Shown in pieces: positions 52,934 through 60,542 of a stretch of 64,000 bases of DNA. The notes under the pieces were generated by a model. That model was not told the DNA's origin, did no database searches, and saw only the letters and a program-made list of their open reading frames with translations. Where the stretch lies: the NCBI GenBank assembly GCA_023424015.1, contig JAFAEM010000008.1:1-64000 (forward strand), written 5' to 3'. Numbering within the stretch: position 1 is the stretch's first letter; each line of letters begins with the position of its first letter. The translations under genes were made by a program, and so were the position numbers. The DNA is from Bacteroidota bacterium. Lineage in GTDB: Bacteria > Bacteroidota > Bacteroidia > Chitinophagales > Chitinophagaceae.

Positions 52934-53474
52934 ATTCACTCGAATTTCTTTTCCACTCCCCTCTACCAATCACATTCCATCTACCCTGGTCATGCTTAAG
53001 CAGGGAGATCTGTGATATGACGAATTTTTCATCAAGCTTCATGGTTGAAAAATGCAAACTTGCACTTTCAAAATCCGAAGGTTTCATATCCCTGTTGGCA
53101 ATCGTGATATGCGGATGAAAGGGTCTTTCATCCTTTTTTATTTCGGGAAACACGCTCGAGAAATGTTCTTCCACTTCTGTTTTTATCAATTGTAATTCGG
53201 GACTGGTATCTACCGCTGCAAACAAAACACGTTTCCCGAAATGAGAGAAGCCATTGACATTTACCAGTATTTCCCCAACATCGCTGGAAAAGGATTGAAG
53301 GGTGTTGATTAATTCTTCTTCCCTGGTATCGTTCAACCAGAACGGAGGCACCAGGGTGATATGTGCCGGTGATCGCAGGGCTACCACACAACCAAACTTC
53401 TCCTTCATCCAATTTTTGAAGCGAAGTATCTTTTCATCAAGAGGCGGCGGACAAACCAGCGCCAAAAAATACAT
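52932..53474 (-). CDS. 2'-5' RNA ligase-family (2H phosphoesterase) protein
   Basis: A 180-residue cytoplasmic protein with the two HxTx motifs of the 2H superfamily, HITL (in SPAHITLVPPFW) and HITI (in FHPHITIANRD). These place it with LigT/ThpR-like enzymes that act on 2'-5' RNA links or cyclic phosphates. It starts with MYFLALVCPPP, the usual first strand; a GTG at 53507 would add 11 residues. There is no signal peptide. The stop overlaps the terminator of the receptor gene. The exact substrate cannot be told from motifs. It is divergent from the serine hydrolase gene. Confidence 0.85.
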   Translation of the reverse strand: MYFLALVCPPPLDEKILRFKNWMKEKFGCVVALRSPAHITLVPPFWLNDTREEELINTLQSFSSDVGEILVNVNGFSHFGKRVLFAAVDTSPELQLIKTEVEEHFSSVFPEIKKDERPFHPHITIANRDMKPSDFESASLHFSTMKLDEKFVISQISLLKHDQGRWNVIGRGEWKRNSSE

Positions 53475-53576
53475 ATGGTGTGCGGTTTTGTGCAGGATGG
53501 TTTTCACTTTAGTGTAATAAATTTAGACTCTTGAACCCGAAATAAGACAAAGTCATATACCAACACCACAAGCTAC

Positions 53577-54872
53577 ATGTCTATGAAACGGAATATCCTG
53601 GTATTATTCACAGCATTGATATCAGTAAAAGGAATATCACAAATAAAAAATGATGCCTTTTTAGTCGACCTGCTTGGCAGGCAGGGTGACAGTTTGTTGC
53701 AGGCAGTACTGAGTGAGCCCGATACATTCAGGTACCAGATCATTTATACGCAGATCGACCGGGATAAAAACAATAACCCCTCGTTTAAGAATTATTATTA
53801 CAATGTTGACCCATATCGATATTTCAATCCTGCATCAGTTGTAAAAATGCCCCTGGCTTTTTTATCACTTGAGAAACTCAATGATATCAAAAGAAAGGGT
53901 GTGAACCGCCATACCACCATCCAGTTCGACAGTGCTTATGGCAGGCAGACCAGGGCCTATACCGACAGCACAGCCGAAAACTACCTGCCCTCCATCGACC
54001 ATTATATCCGCAAAGCTTTTTTAATAAGCGATAATGACGCCTACAACAGGATGTATGAATTCGTGGGTCAGCAAACCACCAACAGGAGGCTGCACGAGAT
54101 GGGTTATCCGGATATTCGTATCACCCGCAGATTTGTCCGTATGACCATGGACCAGAACCGGCATACCAATCCCGTTCGTTTCCTTGATAAATATGGTAAA
54201 CTGATCTATAGCCAGCCGATGGAGGTGAACAAAGACTCATTCGACTTCAGCCGTATTTATAAAATGGGAAGTGCATATATGACTGCTGATGACAGCCTGG
54301 TACACGAACCCATCGATTTTACTACTGCCAACAATATGCCGCTGGAAGACATGCAACAAATTTTGCAGTCGGTCATGTTTCCGCAATCCGTAAAACCAGC
54401 GCAGCGTTTCCGGCTGACAAATGAGGATTATAATTTCCTGTACCGGTTTTTATCACAATATCCTTCGGAAACAAATTTTCCAAAGTATGATACAAGCCAA
54501 TATTATGATAGTTATGTAAAATTCTTTTTTCGCTCTCCTTCGCATACCATGCCACCGCATGTAAGAGTATTTAATAAAGTCGGCTGGGCTTATGGCTGCC
54601 TCACCGATGTTTCGTACGTGGCCGATTTTAAAAACAATATTGAATACATGCTGGCTGTCACCGTGTATGTAAACAGCGACGGCATTTTGAATGATGGTAA
54701 ATACGACTACGAAGAAATTGGCTGGCCCTTTCTTTATAAAGTCGGGCAGGCCATCTACCAGCACGAACTCAGCCGGCCACGAAAGTTTGCGCCGGACCTG
54801 TCGCGATTTAAAATGGAATACAAGCCCCGCCAGGAAGATGGCCGACCCGCCATCCGGGATGCTGACAACTGA
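53577..54872 (+). CDS. class A beta-lactamase-related serine hydrolase
   Basis: A 431-residue secreted protein (signal MKRNILVLFTALISVKGISQ). It carries the serine beta-lactamase/transpeptidase fold: SVVK in FNPASVVKMPLAF (SxxK, near residue 88), SDN in FLISDNDAYNRMYE, and KVG in RVFNKVGWAYG at the place of the KTG motif. The chain is much longer than a typical class A beta-lactamase (about 290), with an insertion between SDN and KVG. It may act on peptidoglycan or an unknown peptide rather than on antibiotics. It stands alone. The ATG at 53577 is used; 53583 is equally possible. Confidence 0.8.
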   Translation: MSMKRNILVLFTALISVKGISQIKNDAFLVDLLGRQGDSLLQAVLSEPDTFRYQIIYTQIDRDKNNNPSFKNYYYNVDPYRYFNPASVVKMPLAFLSLEKLNDIKRKGVNRHTTIQFDSAYGRQTRAYTDSTAENYLPSIDHYIRKAFLISDNDAYNRMYEFVGQQTTNRRLHEMGYPDIRITRRFVRMTMDQNRHTNPVRFLDKYGKLIYSQPMEVNKDSFDFSRIYKMGSAYMTADDSLVHEPIDFTTANNMPLEDMQQILQSVMFPQSVKPAQRFRLTNEDYNFLYRFLSQYPSETNFPKYDTSQYYDSYVKFFFRSPSHTMPPHVRVFNKVGWAYGCLTDVSYVADFKNNIEYMLAVTVYVNSDGILNDGKYDYEEIGWPFLYKVGQAIYQHELSRPRKFAPDLSRFKMEYKPRQEDGRPAIRDADN

Positions 54873-55121
54873 TCGTACGATCTTCCTAGTAAATTCATTT
54901 CCATATCCATTGCCGACTTACGTAGTATAAGAACTACATGGCACCCAACCGAATTTGACAGCAAAAGAATAGGACTTCCTATTTTTCCAGGGGCTAGCGG
55001 CTTCGTACCTTTCATCTGTCAAAGGCGGAATACTAACTACCGTTTTTTGCAGAATAAATTTTGATCCTTATCTTAAAAGTCTGAATCCAGTAAAATCCGC
55101 GACGCCATAAAAATTCAATCC

Positions 55122-55448
55122 ATGGAAAAACCTAACCACAAAAACCGAAACAGAATGGAAAATCGGACGCTCAGTATTACGGCTACTCTTGTCGAATCAA
55201 AGCTCCTTACCAACCTGGTGGAAAAACTTGCCGTAAGAAGATACGAGACCGGCTATAGCCTCGAAGAAGTGCAACCCGGCTGGGAAGCCATCGACATTTC
55301 TTCAATCGAAGCACATGTAAGTGGTATCACAAAACTTAGTTCCGAAACAGACAGGGTCCGTATGGTTTTTAATACCTGCTTCCTTTTTACCTGCACCAAG
55401 ACCAAAGACCACGAATTCAACCTTACCTGGGTCAATTCTCTTTCGTAG
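55122..55448 (+). CDS. small hypothetical protein ending in a repeat
   Basis: A 108-residue soluble protein (97 from the internal ATG, MENRTLSITATLVES). It has no signal peptide and no recognised domain. It appears to be alpha/beta in type (LLTNLVEKLAVRRYETGYSLEEV, MVFNTCFLFTCTKTKD). The stop codon TAG shares its last base with the first base of the CACGGATT repeat array. The last codons may therefore be altered compared with relatives. The 249 bp upstream of the gene hold nothing recognised apart from a short palindrome (CGTAGT-ACTACA) near 54921-54939. Confidence 0.55.
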   Translation: MEKPNHKNRNRMENRTLSITATLVESKLLTNLVEKLAVRRYETGYSLEEVQPGWEAIDISSIEAHVSGITKLSSETDRVRMVFNTCFLFTCTKTKDHEFNLTWVNSLS

Positions 55449-55714
55449 CCACGGATTACACAGATTTCACGGATTAATCTCCGTATGCTACGTATTTCTA
55501 ATTGGCCACGAATTGCACGAATGACACGAATGGTTGCCACGGATTACACGGATTTCACGAATTATTCTCCGTGCTGCCTGCGGCAGAGGGATTGGCCACG
55601 AATGACACGAATTGCACGAATGGGGCCACAGATTACACGGATTTCACGGATTATTCTCCGTATGCTACGTATTTCTGATTGGCCACGAATTGCACGAATG
55701 ACAAGAATGATTGC
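55448..55714 (+). repeat. three tandem 88-89 bp CACGGATT/CACGAAT units
   Basis: Units begin with GCCACGGATTACAC-type words at 55448, 55536 and 55625, each 88-89 bp long and ending near 55713. Each contains gccacggatt, ttctccgt, attggccacgaat and cacgaat(g/t). The middle unit carries the palindrome CTGCCTGCGGCAG. The first base of the array is the last base of the TAG of the upstream gene. A short related piece in the opposite orientation (55838-55857) abuts the stop codon of the convergent amidohydrolase. Bases 55715-55837 hold nothing recognised. The same unit type occurs at 32.4-33.0 kb. Confidence 0.9.
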
Positions 55715-55857
55715 CATGTGTAGCTCAGGCCATCCCGGATTGAATAATGTATTATCCTGGTTTAGTTAATAGCGGGAATAAAAGGTCATCTTCGAATTAC
55801 AACGGGTTAAGCAAAAGATCCCAGTATACTGCGGTAGCTGATTCGTGTGATTCGTGG

Positions 55858-57219
55858 CTACTTCTCCAGCTTCTTTAGTTCGGAATTGATTTTGGTTTTA
55901 TCCATCCAGGTCTTGCCAACCATTACGCCTGCGATGTTCCGGGTGTGACTGATATCCTCCAACGGATTGCCATTTAAAAGAAGCAGGTCAGAAACGGCAC
56001 CTACTTTTATAACGCCAAGATCATCTCTCTTTAAAAACCTGCCAACATTCAAAGTACCTGTTTTCAGGGCCTCGTAGGGTGTAAGACCTGCATCGACCAG
56101 GTATCTCAATTCATGATGTACGGAAAATCCCGGCACATCAAATACCTGCGGTGCATCAGAACCGAGCAATAAGCCCACCCCGTTTTTATTGCAGGCCGCG
56201 ATAAGCTTCTTTCTTATGTCGATGAGTTTGCGTGTCACTTCAGCACTGTACTTTGGATTGGCCTGCAGGTTCTTCTTTGCCTTAACCCAGTTGTTAAGGG
56301 TATTGGGATCCATATATTTCATCTCGGGTTCCTTAGCCAGCTCTTCTGCATTACGGTCGGGATGAAACCAGCGTTCCGCCAGTGCCTGTGTTGGTACCAC
56401 CCAGATATTACGGGCCCTGAGTGAATCCATCAATTTTTGAATACGCGATTCATCAGCCTTATCAGCAATAAAGAGTCCGAAAATACCCAGGTCCTGTTCT
56501 TTGATATTTTCGATACCGGGAACCAGGCTTTCCACGAATCCATCGAGGTGATCTATCGTTGCATAACCAGCCTCGATCGCGCGCCATACGCCCACGTCAT
56601 AAGATACGTGGCCGGCAAAAGGAATACCCAGTTCATCGGCTGTGGTAACCATCGCATCGAAGTTTTCCCTGCTTAAGCCTGGATGCAGTTTTAAAAAATC
56701 ATACCCCGCTTTCTTTTGATCGCGCACCATATTTGAGGCTGCTTCCGTCGACTTTACACTGTTACCGTTGAACGAAGGACCCGATGTAATAAACCTTGGT
56801 CCAAAAATCTCTCCGCTCTGGATCTTGCTTCTAAGTTCGATATGACGCGGATGCCCCAGCATACCCCTGATCGTCGTAACACCTGCCAGCGTGAAAAGCT
56901 TTGCGACTTCTTTCATGGGTTCAATATCATCGATGGGCGGCACGTGCGCATGCATTTCAGCAAGACCCGGCAGCAGGTATCTGCCCTTAGCATCGATCAG
57001 CATCGCGTCCCTGCCATACTGTACTTTCGATGAAGGTCCTATTGCCCTGATCATACCATCCTTCACCACCACATCCTGTCCGCTCAACACTTCGTTGCGA
57101 TCCATGGGGATGACATTTACATTTTTAAACACAATTTCTCCGGTGAGGTTTTCCTTCGGGGGCTGGGCATTGCAGGAAACAATCACAAGCGTCGCCAGCA
57201 ACAGGCAGATAAACTTCAT
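55858..57219 (-). CDS. amidohydrolase-family lipoprotein
   Basis: A 453-residue metal-dependent hydrolase of the imidazolonepropionase/prolidase-like amidohydrolase group. The N-terminus is a lipoprotein signal (MKFICLLLATLVIVSC). A small beta domain (IVFKNVNVIPMDRNEVL) is followed by the TIM barrel with the HxH metal motif in LPGLAEMHAHVPP, then FAGHVSYD, TIDHLDGF and GSDAPQVF, the histidine and aspartate ligands. The end (GTLNVGRFLKRDDLGVIKVGAVSDLLLL) is typical. It could hydrolyse dipeptides or cyclic amides outside the cytoplasm. Its stop codon abuts a CACGAAT repeat. Confidence 0.87.
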   Translation of the reverse strand: MKFICLLLATLVIVSCNAQPPKENLTGEIVFKNVNVIPMDRNEVLSGQDVVVKDGMIRAIGPSSKVQYGRDAMLIDAKGRYLLPGLAEMHAHVPPIDDIEPMKEVAKLFTLAGVTTIRGMLGHPRHIELRSKIQSGEIFGPRFITSGPSFNGNSVKSTEAASNMVRDQKKAGYDFLKLHPGLSRENFDAMVTTADELGIPFAGHVSYDVGVWRAIEAGYATIDHLDGFVESLVPGIENIKEQDLGIFGLFIADKADESRIQKLMDSLRARNIWVVPTQALAERWFHPDRNAEELAKEPEMKYMDPNTLNNWVKAKKNLQANPKYSAEVTRKLIDIRKKLIAACNKNGVGLLLGSDAPQVFDVPGFSVHHELRYLVDAGLTPYEALKTGTLNVGRFLKRDDLGVIKVGAVSDLLLLNGNPLEDISHTRNIAGVMVGKTWMDKTKINSELKKLEK

Positions 57220-57422
57220 AATTGAAACTTTAGGTGATGAAAAACTGGTTTACTAAATATAAAATTAAATAATATAGCGGCCGGCAAATTTATTATCTGC
57301 GGCTGCATTGAGGGATGGTTTCAAACCGGCGTCCTTAAAAATGAATCATCCTATTCAATTATCTTCATATCCCATCATTCGTCATTTAATTTTTATCGGC
57401 AACCTTTTTGTAAACTCTACAC

Positions 57423-58391
57423 ATGCGCCCTTACCGAATCTTCGTGACATCGATCATATATTTTCTTTTTTGCCTTTCTTTCCGTACCGCAAACGCCCGG
57501 CCAGATACTATACCGGGTTTGATCAAACAGCCGGACTCGATTCATTTCCTGGTAATGGGTGACTGGGGCACCAGGGGCTCTGCTCCCCAATTAAAAGTAG
57601 CCTCCGCGATGGAAACAGCTGCCAGCCAGTTGGGAATATCCTTTGTGATCATAACAGGCGATAACTTCTATCCTTCCGGGGTCAGCAGCGTGGATGATAC
57701 GCACTGGATGGAATCCTTTGAGAACGTTTATGACCACCCATCCCTGCAGTGTAGATGGTTACCCGTTTTGGGCAATCATGACTACGATCAGGATGTGGAC
57801 GCTCAGGTGAATTATACCCGGCATAGTAATCGCTGGTTTATGCCAGGTCGATATTATGACAGCAGCTTTGCGTTGGGAAACGATTCTGTCCTGCTTGTTT
57901 TCCTGGATACCGAACCGATAGAAAGAAAATTAAGAGGTTTGCCGGTAGATACAACTAAATATTCCACAGACTATGTCGATACTCAATTGAAATGGTTCGA
58001 AGCGAGGCTAAAAAACAGTTCCGCCCGCTGGAAAATCGTTACCGGTCATCACCCATTGCATACCGGAGGCAGTAGAAGGCACAATGCGAGGATTAAGAAA
58101 TTACGACGATTGTTGCAACCTATTTTACATGCCAACAATGTATCTTTTTATTTTTCGGGACATGAGCATCACCTGGAATCATTAAAGCCAAAAGGCGCCA
58201 CGCATTTTATAATCTCTGGTGCGGGGGTCGAAGCCAGGCATGTTGGATGGTTAAAAAGGTACAGGCGGTTTGCGGCGCGGAAACGCGGATTTGTTGCAGT
58301 TTCCATATCCCCAACTACTTCGTTGGTACAGTTTATCAGTGAAGATCAAAAAGTACTTCACCGGCAATATATCAAGCTGATTGAACCATGA
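57423..58391 (+). CDS. secreted metallophosphoesterase, purple acid phosphatase-like
   Basis: A 322-residue protein with a signal peptide (IFVTSIIYFLFCLSFRTANA). It has the five metal-binding motifs of the calcineurin superfamily in the purple acid phosphatase order: GDWG (in FLVMGDWGTRG), GDNFY (in IITGDNFYPSG), GNHDY, GHHP (in VTGHHPLHTGG) and GHEHH. It is the size of tartrate-resistant acid phosphatase and probably takes phosphate from external esters. It is followed by a second metallophosphoesterase (42-bp gap) and a small secreted protein, likely in one operon. No phosphate-box sequence is recognised. Confidence 0.88.
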   Translation: MRPYRIFVTSIIYFLFCLSFRTANARPDTIPGLIKQPDSIHFLVMGDWGTRGSAPQLKVASAMETAASQLGISFVIITGDNFYPSGVSSVDDTHWMESFENVYDHPSLQCRWLPVLGNHDYDQDVDAQVNYTRHSNRWFMPGRYYDSSFALGNDSVLLVFLDTEPIERKLRGLPVDTTKYSTDYVDTQLKWFEARLKNSSARWKIVTGHHPLHTGGSRRHNARIKKLRRLLQPILHANNVSFYFSGHEHHLESLKPKGATHFIISGAGVEARHVGWLKRYRRFAARKRGFVAVSISPTTSLVQFISEDQKVLHRQYIKLIEP

Positions 58392-58433
58392 CAGCAATAA
58401 ATTGTTGAATGATGTGACGATAAACCAATTGTT

Positions 58434-59225
58434 ATGCGAAGTCTATTAGTTTCAGTAGCGGCGGTATTGCTATTTGCATCCTGCAAAAGATTCATGTTTC
58501 ACCCCAACGAGATAAGACCGGATGTAGAAGGGCTGAATGCGACAAATATCAGCAAGATTTCAGCGCTTCCCGTTAAACAGGATTTCAACTTTATACTCCT
58601 CGGCGATCCGCAACGGTTTTACGAAGAACTAGAAGATTTCGTAACCCATGCCAATACACTCGACTCTGTAGCTTTTGTATTGCTGGCAGGCGACCTGGTT
58701 GATTTTGGCCTGAACAAAGAATACAATTGGGTGGCCAAGGCGCTAAGCAAATTAGAACTCCCATATGTAGCGGTTATCGGCAACCACGATATGGTCGCTA
58801 ATGGACGCAGGATCTTCAACGAAATGTTTGGCCCGGAGAACTTCACTTTTTCCTATGGCAAGAACAAATTCATTTGCATCAATACAAACTCGAGGGAATC
58901 TGACTACGATGGTAAAGTCCCAGACATCAACTGGCTGGCGGGGGAATTAAACAACAGTGATGCTTTCGATAATATTTTTGTTGTGTCGCATGTACCACCT
59001 TTTAGCGTCGATTTCGACAACAACCTGGAGCCTGCATTCGTAGATTTATTAGCAGCGCAGCCAAAGACCAGGATCTCGCTCCACGGTCACGACCATAACT
59101 ACCAGCTTACCTATCCCTACAACGGTGGTATACCCTACCTGATAGCCGCCGCCGCAAAGAGAAAAAGTTATGTAATGATCGGAGTTCAAGGAAAGCAATT
59201 TACTGTTAACGAAAAATATTACTGA
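58434..59225 (+). CDS. metallophosphoesterase lipoprotein
   Basis: A 263-residue lipoprotein (signal MRSLLVSVAAVLLFASC). The calcineurin-type motifs are LLGDPQ (in place of DxH), GDLVD (in LLAGDLVDFG), GNHD, SHVP and HGHDHN. The first motif carries GDPQ rather than GDxH, seen in some family subgroups. It is shorter than its neighbour and belongs to another subfamily, so it is not a simple duplicate. It overlaps the next gene by one base (TGATG), showing coupled translation. The substrate is unknown. Confidence 0.85.
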   Translation: MRSLLVSVAAVLLFASCKRFMFHPNEIRPDVEGLNATNISKISALPVKQDFNFILLGDPQRFYEELEDFVTHANTLDSVAFVLLAGDLVDFGLNKEYNWVAKALSKLELPYVAVIGNHDMVANGRRIFNEMFGPENFTFSYGKNKFICINTNSRESDYDGKVPDINWLAGELNNSDAFDNIFVVSHVPPFSVDFDNNLEPAFVDLLAAQPKTRISLHGHDHNYQLTYPYNGGIPYLIAAAAKRKSYVMIGVQGKQFTVNEKYY

Positions 59226-59785
59226 TGAAAACATGGATAACCAGTTGCCTGCTTTTATTGCTGGTGAATGCCGCAGCCCAGCAGAAAAAAAGGCCCGGCA
59301 TTACGCCTGACCACCTCAAACTGCAATATGCGGGATCGATTGGTTTTATTTCCGTAGGTGCAGGTTATGAATGGGCGAAGAAAAAAATTCATGGTGATCT
59401 GTATTACGGCTATGTGCCTGCCGGTGTGGGTGGTGTAGATATCCACTCGGTGACAGGGAAATTTACCTGGATACCGTTTTCGAAAACACTGGACAATGAT
59501 GTTCAACTCGACCTGCTTACTACTGGCATGCTATTAAATTATGCATTCGGCAGGCGCTACCACCTGTTTTCGCGTACGAAGTACTCATTTGTATATTATG
59601 GCTTCCCCACGGCCGCGCATATTGCATTTTTTGTGGGTGGGGGGATATCCAAAAAAAGAACAGGGCTGTATTATGAACTGGGGATCACCGACCGCGATCT
59701 TGCGAGCTATGCTACCAATACCCGGAATATCGGCTTTTTCGAGATCGTTAATATCGGTATCGGCGCACGCTACCGTCTTCGTTAA
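59225..59785 (+). CDS. small secreted beta-barrel-like protein, unknown function
   Basis: A 186-residue protein with a signal peptide (MKTWITSCLLLLLVNAAA). The mature part has alternating polar and aromatic residues (SIGFISVGAGYEWAKKKIHGDLYYGYVP, YHLFSRTKYSFVYYGFPTA, FEIVNIGIGARYRLR) and ends in arginine after tyrosine. This suggests a small outer-membrane barrel. It starts inside the stop codon of the preceding metallophosphoesterase and is probably made together with it. I do not recognise the family. A role in phosphate or ester uptake beside the phosphatases is only an inference from position. Confidence 0.7.
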   Translation: MKTWITSCLLLLLVNAAAQQKKRPGITPDHLKLQYAGSIGFISVGAGYEWAKKKIHGDLYYGYVPAGVGGVDIHSVTGKFTWIPFSKTLDNDVQLDLLTTGMLLNYAFGRRYHLFSRTKYSFVYYGFPTAAHIAFFVGGGISKKRTGLYYELGITDRDLASYATNTRNIGFFEIVNIGIGARYRLR

Positions 59786-59812
59786 AAACGTATCTTTAGA
59801 TAAAAGCCGCAT

Positions 59813-60073
59813 ATGTCTAATTCCTTTAAAGAAAGCTTTACGCTCAAAGGCGAACAGTTGCTGAACAAGATCAAAGAACTGATCGCTGAAGGCAATGTCA
59901 GGAAAATTACCATCAATGATAAATATGGTAAAGAGATCATGTCTTTTCCACTGACCATTGGCGTGGTTGGTGCGGTGCTCGCCCCGGTCCTGGCTGCTGT
60001 CGGCGCACTCGCTGCCCTGATCGGTGAGTGTACGTTATCTGTGGAAAGAGAGGGAACTGGGACGAATCAATAG
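59813..60073 (+). CDS. DUF4342 small membrane-associated protein
   Basis: An 86-residue protein matching DUF4342: a charged N-terminus with FTLKGEQLLNKIKELIAEGNVRKITI, NDKYGKEIMSFPL, and a single hydrophobic segment (IGVVGAVLAPVLAAVGALAALIG), followed by a short tail. It is probably anchored in the membrane with the N-terminus in the cytoplasm. A near -7 box (TATCTTTA) lies around 59791-59798, after the previous stop, suggesting its own promoter. The function of the family is unknown. Confidence 0.8.
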   Translation: MSNSFKESFTLKGEQLLNKIKELIAEGNVRKITINDKYGKEIMSFPLTIGVVGAVLAPVLAAVGALAALIGECTLSVEREGTGTNQ

Positions 60074-60542
60074 AAAATAGTGTCGGGCTAGTTGTTGTTT
60101 GATTCATTTACGCAATTCCCCTGCTTCCGCGCTATTTTTCATATATTATTGAAGAATTTTGAGTGATACAAAATGTTTTACTATTTTTCGAAGCGTATAA
60201 TAGCGTAAATACACCTGTTGTATGTCACCCTATTTGGGCACAGCGTTCCTGTTTGACAAGACCTAAAACTTTGCCATGCTGCCCAACGCAATTTTTAGCA
60301 CATGGCAAGGCACACAAAACCCAGACACAATGCCAACCTTGCCAAGAGCTAAAAATGCTAACGCACCACCTACTCACCCCGGCTGACGAAAATCTATCAT
60401 CATTTATTCAATACTTCAGCGAAATACCTTTACTGGACTCCAAGCCCACCCGCCACCCAATAGACATTTAGTTGCCAAATAGTTACAGTTTGCCTATAAA
60501 AGTTAAATTGCGACAGATTATCAAATAATAACCAAAACAACT
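60074..60542. other. 469-bp structured gap before the restriction locus
   Basis: No convincing gene is present. Bases 60270-60358 are full of dyad symmetry. GCAATTTTTAGC continuing to GGCAAGG (60288-60310) is inverted as CCTTGCC continuing to TAAAAATGC (60337-60358) with a few mismatches, and TTGCCATG (60271-60278) pairs with CATGGCAA (60301-60308). The word TGTTGTATGTCACC is around 60216-60229. A 102-codon frame at 60163-60471 runs through this palindromic block and looks like chance. The base composition becomes A+T-rich from here on, so this is the likely left boundary of the transferred restriction locus. Confidence 0.6.

Noticed and set aside
55448..55714. Regular repeat array that could suggest a CRISPR
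   Set aside because: The 88-89 bp units follow one another directly, with no unique spacers between short identical repeats, and no cas gene is near.
60285..60362. Possible integron attC site (GCCCAAC core-like word)
   Set aside because: The right side has GCTAACG rather than the GTTRRRY core in the needed orientation, and no integrase is in the window. It is kept only as a boundary-element finding.
60163..60471. 102-codon plus-strand frame before the restriction locus
   Set aside because: It runs across the palindromic block, has no family resemblance or typical composition, and shows cysteine/histidine/proline patterns expected from chance.
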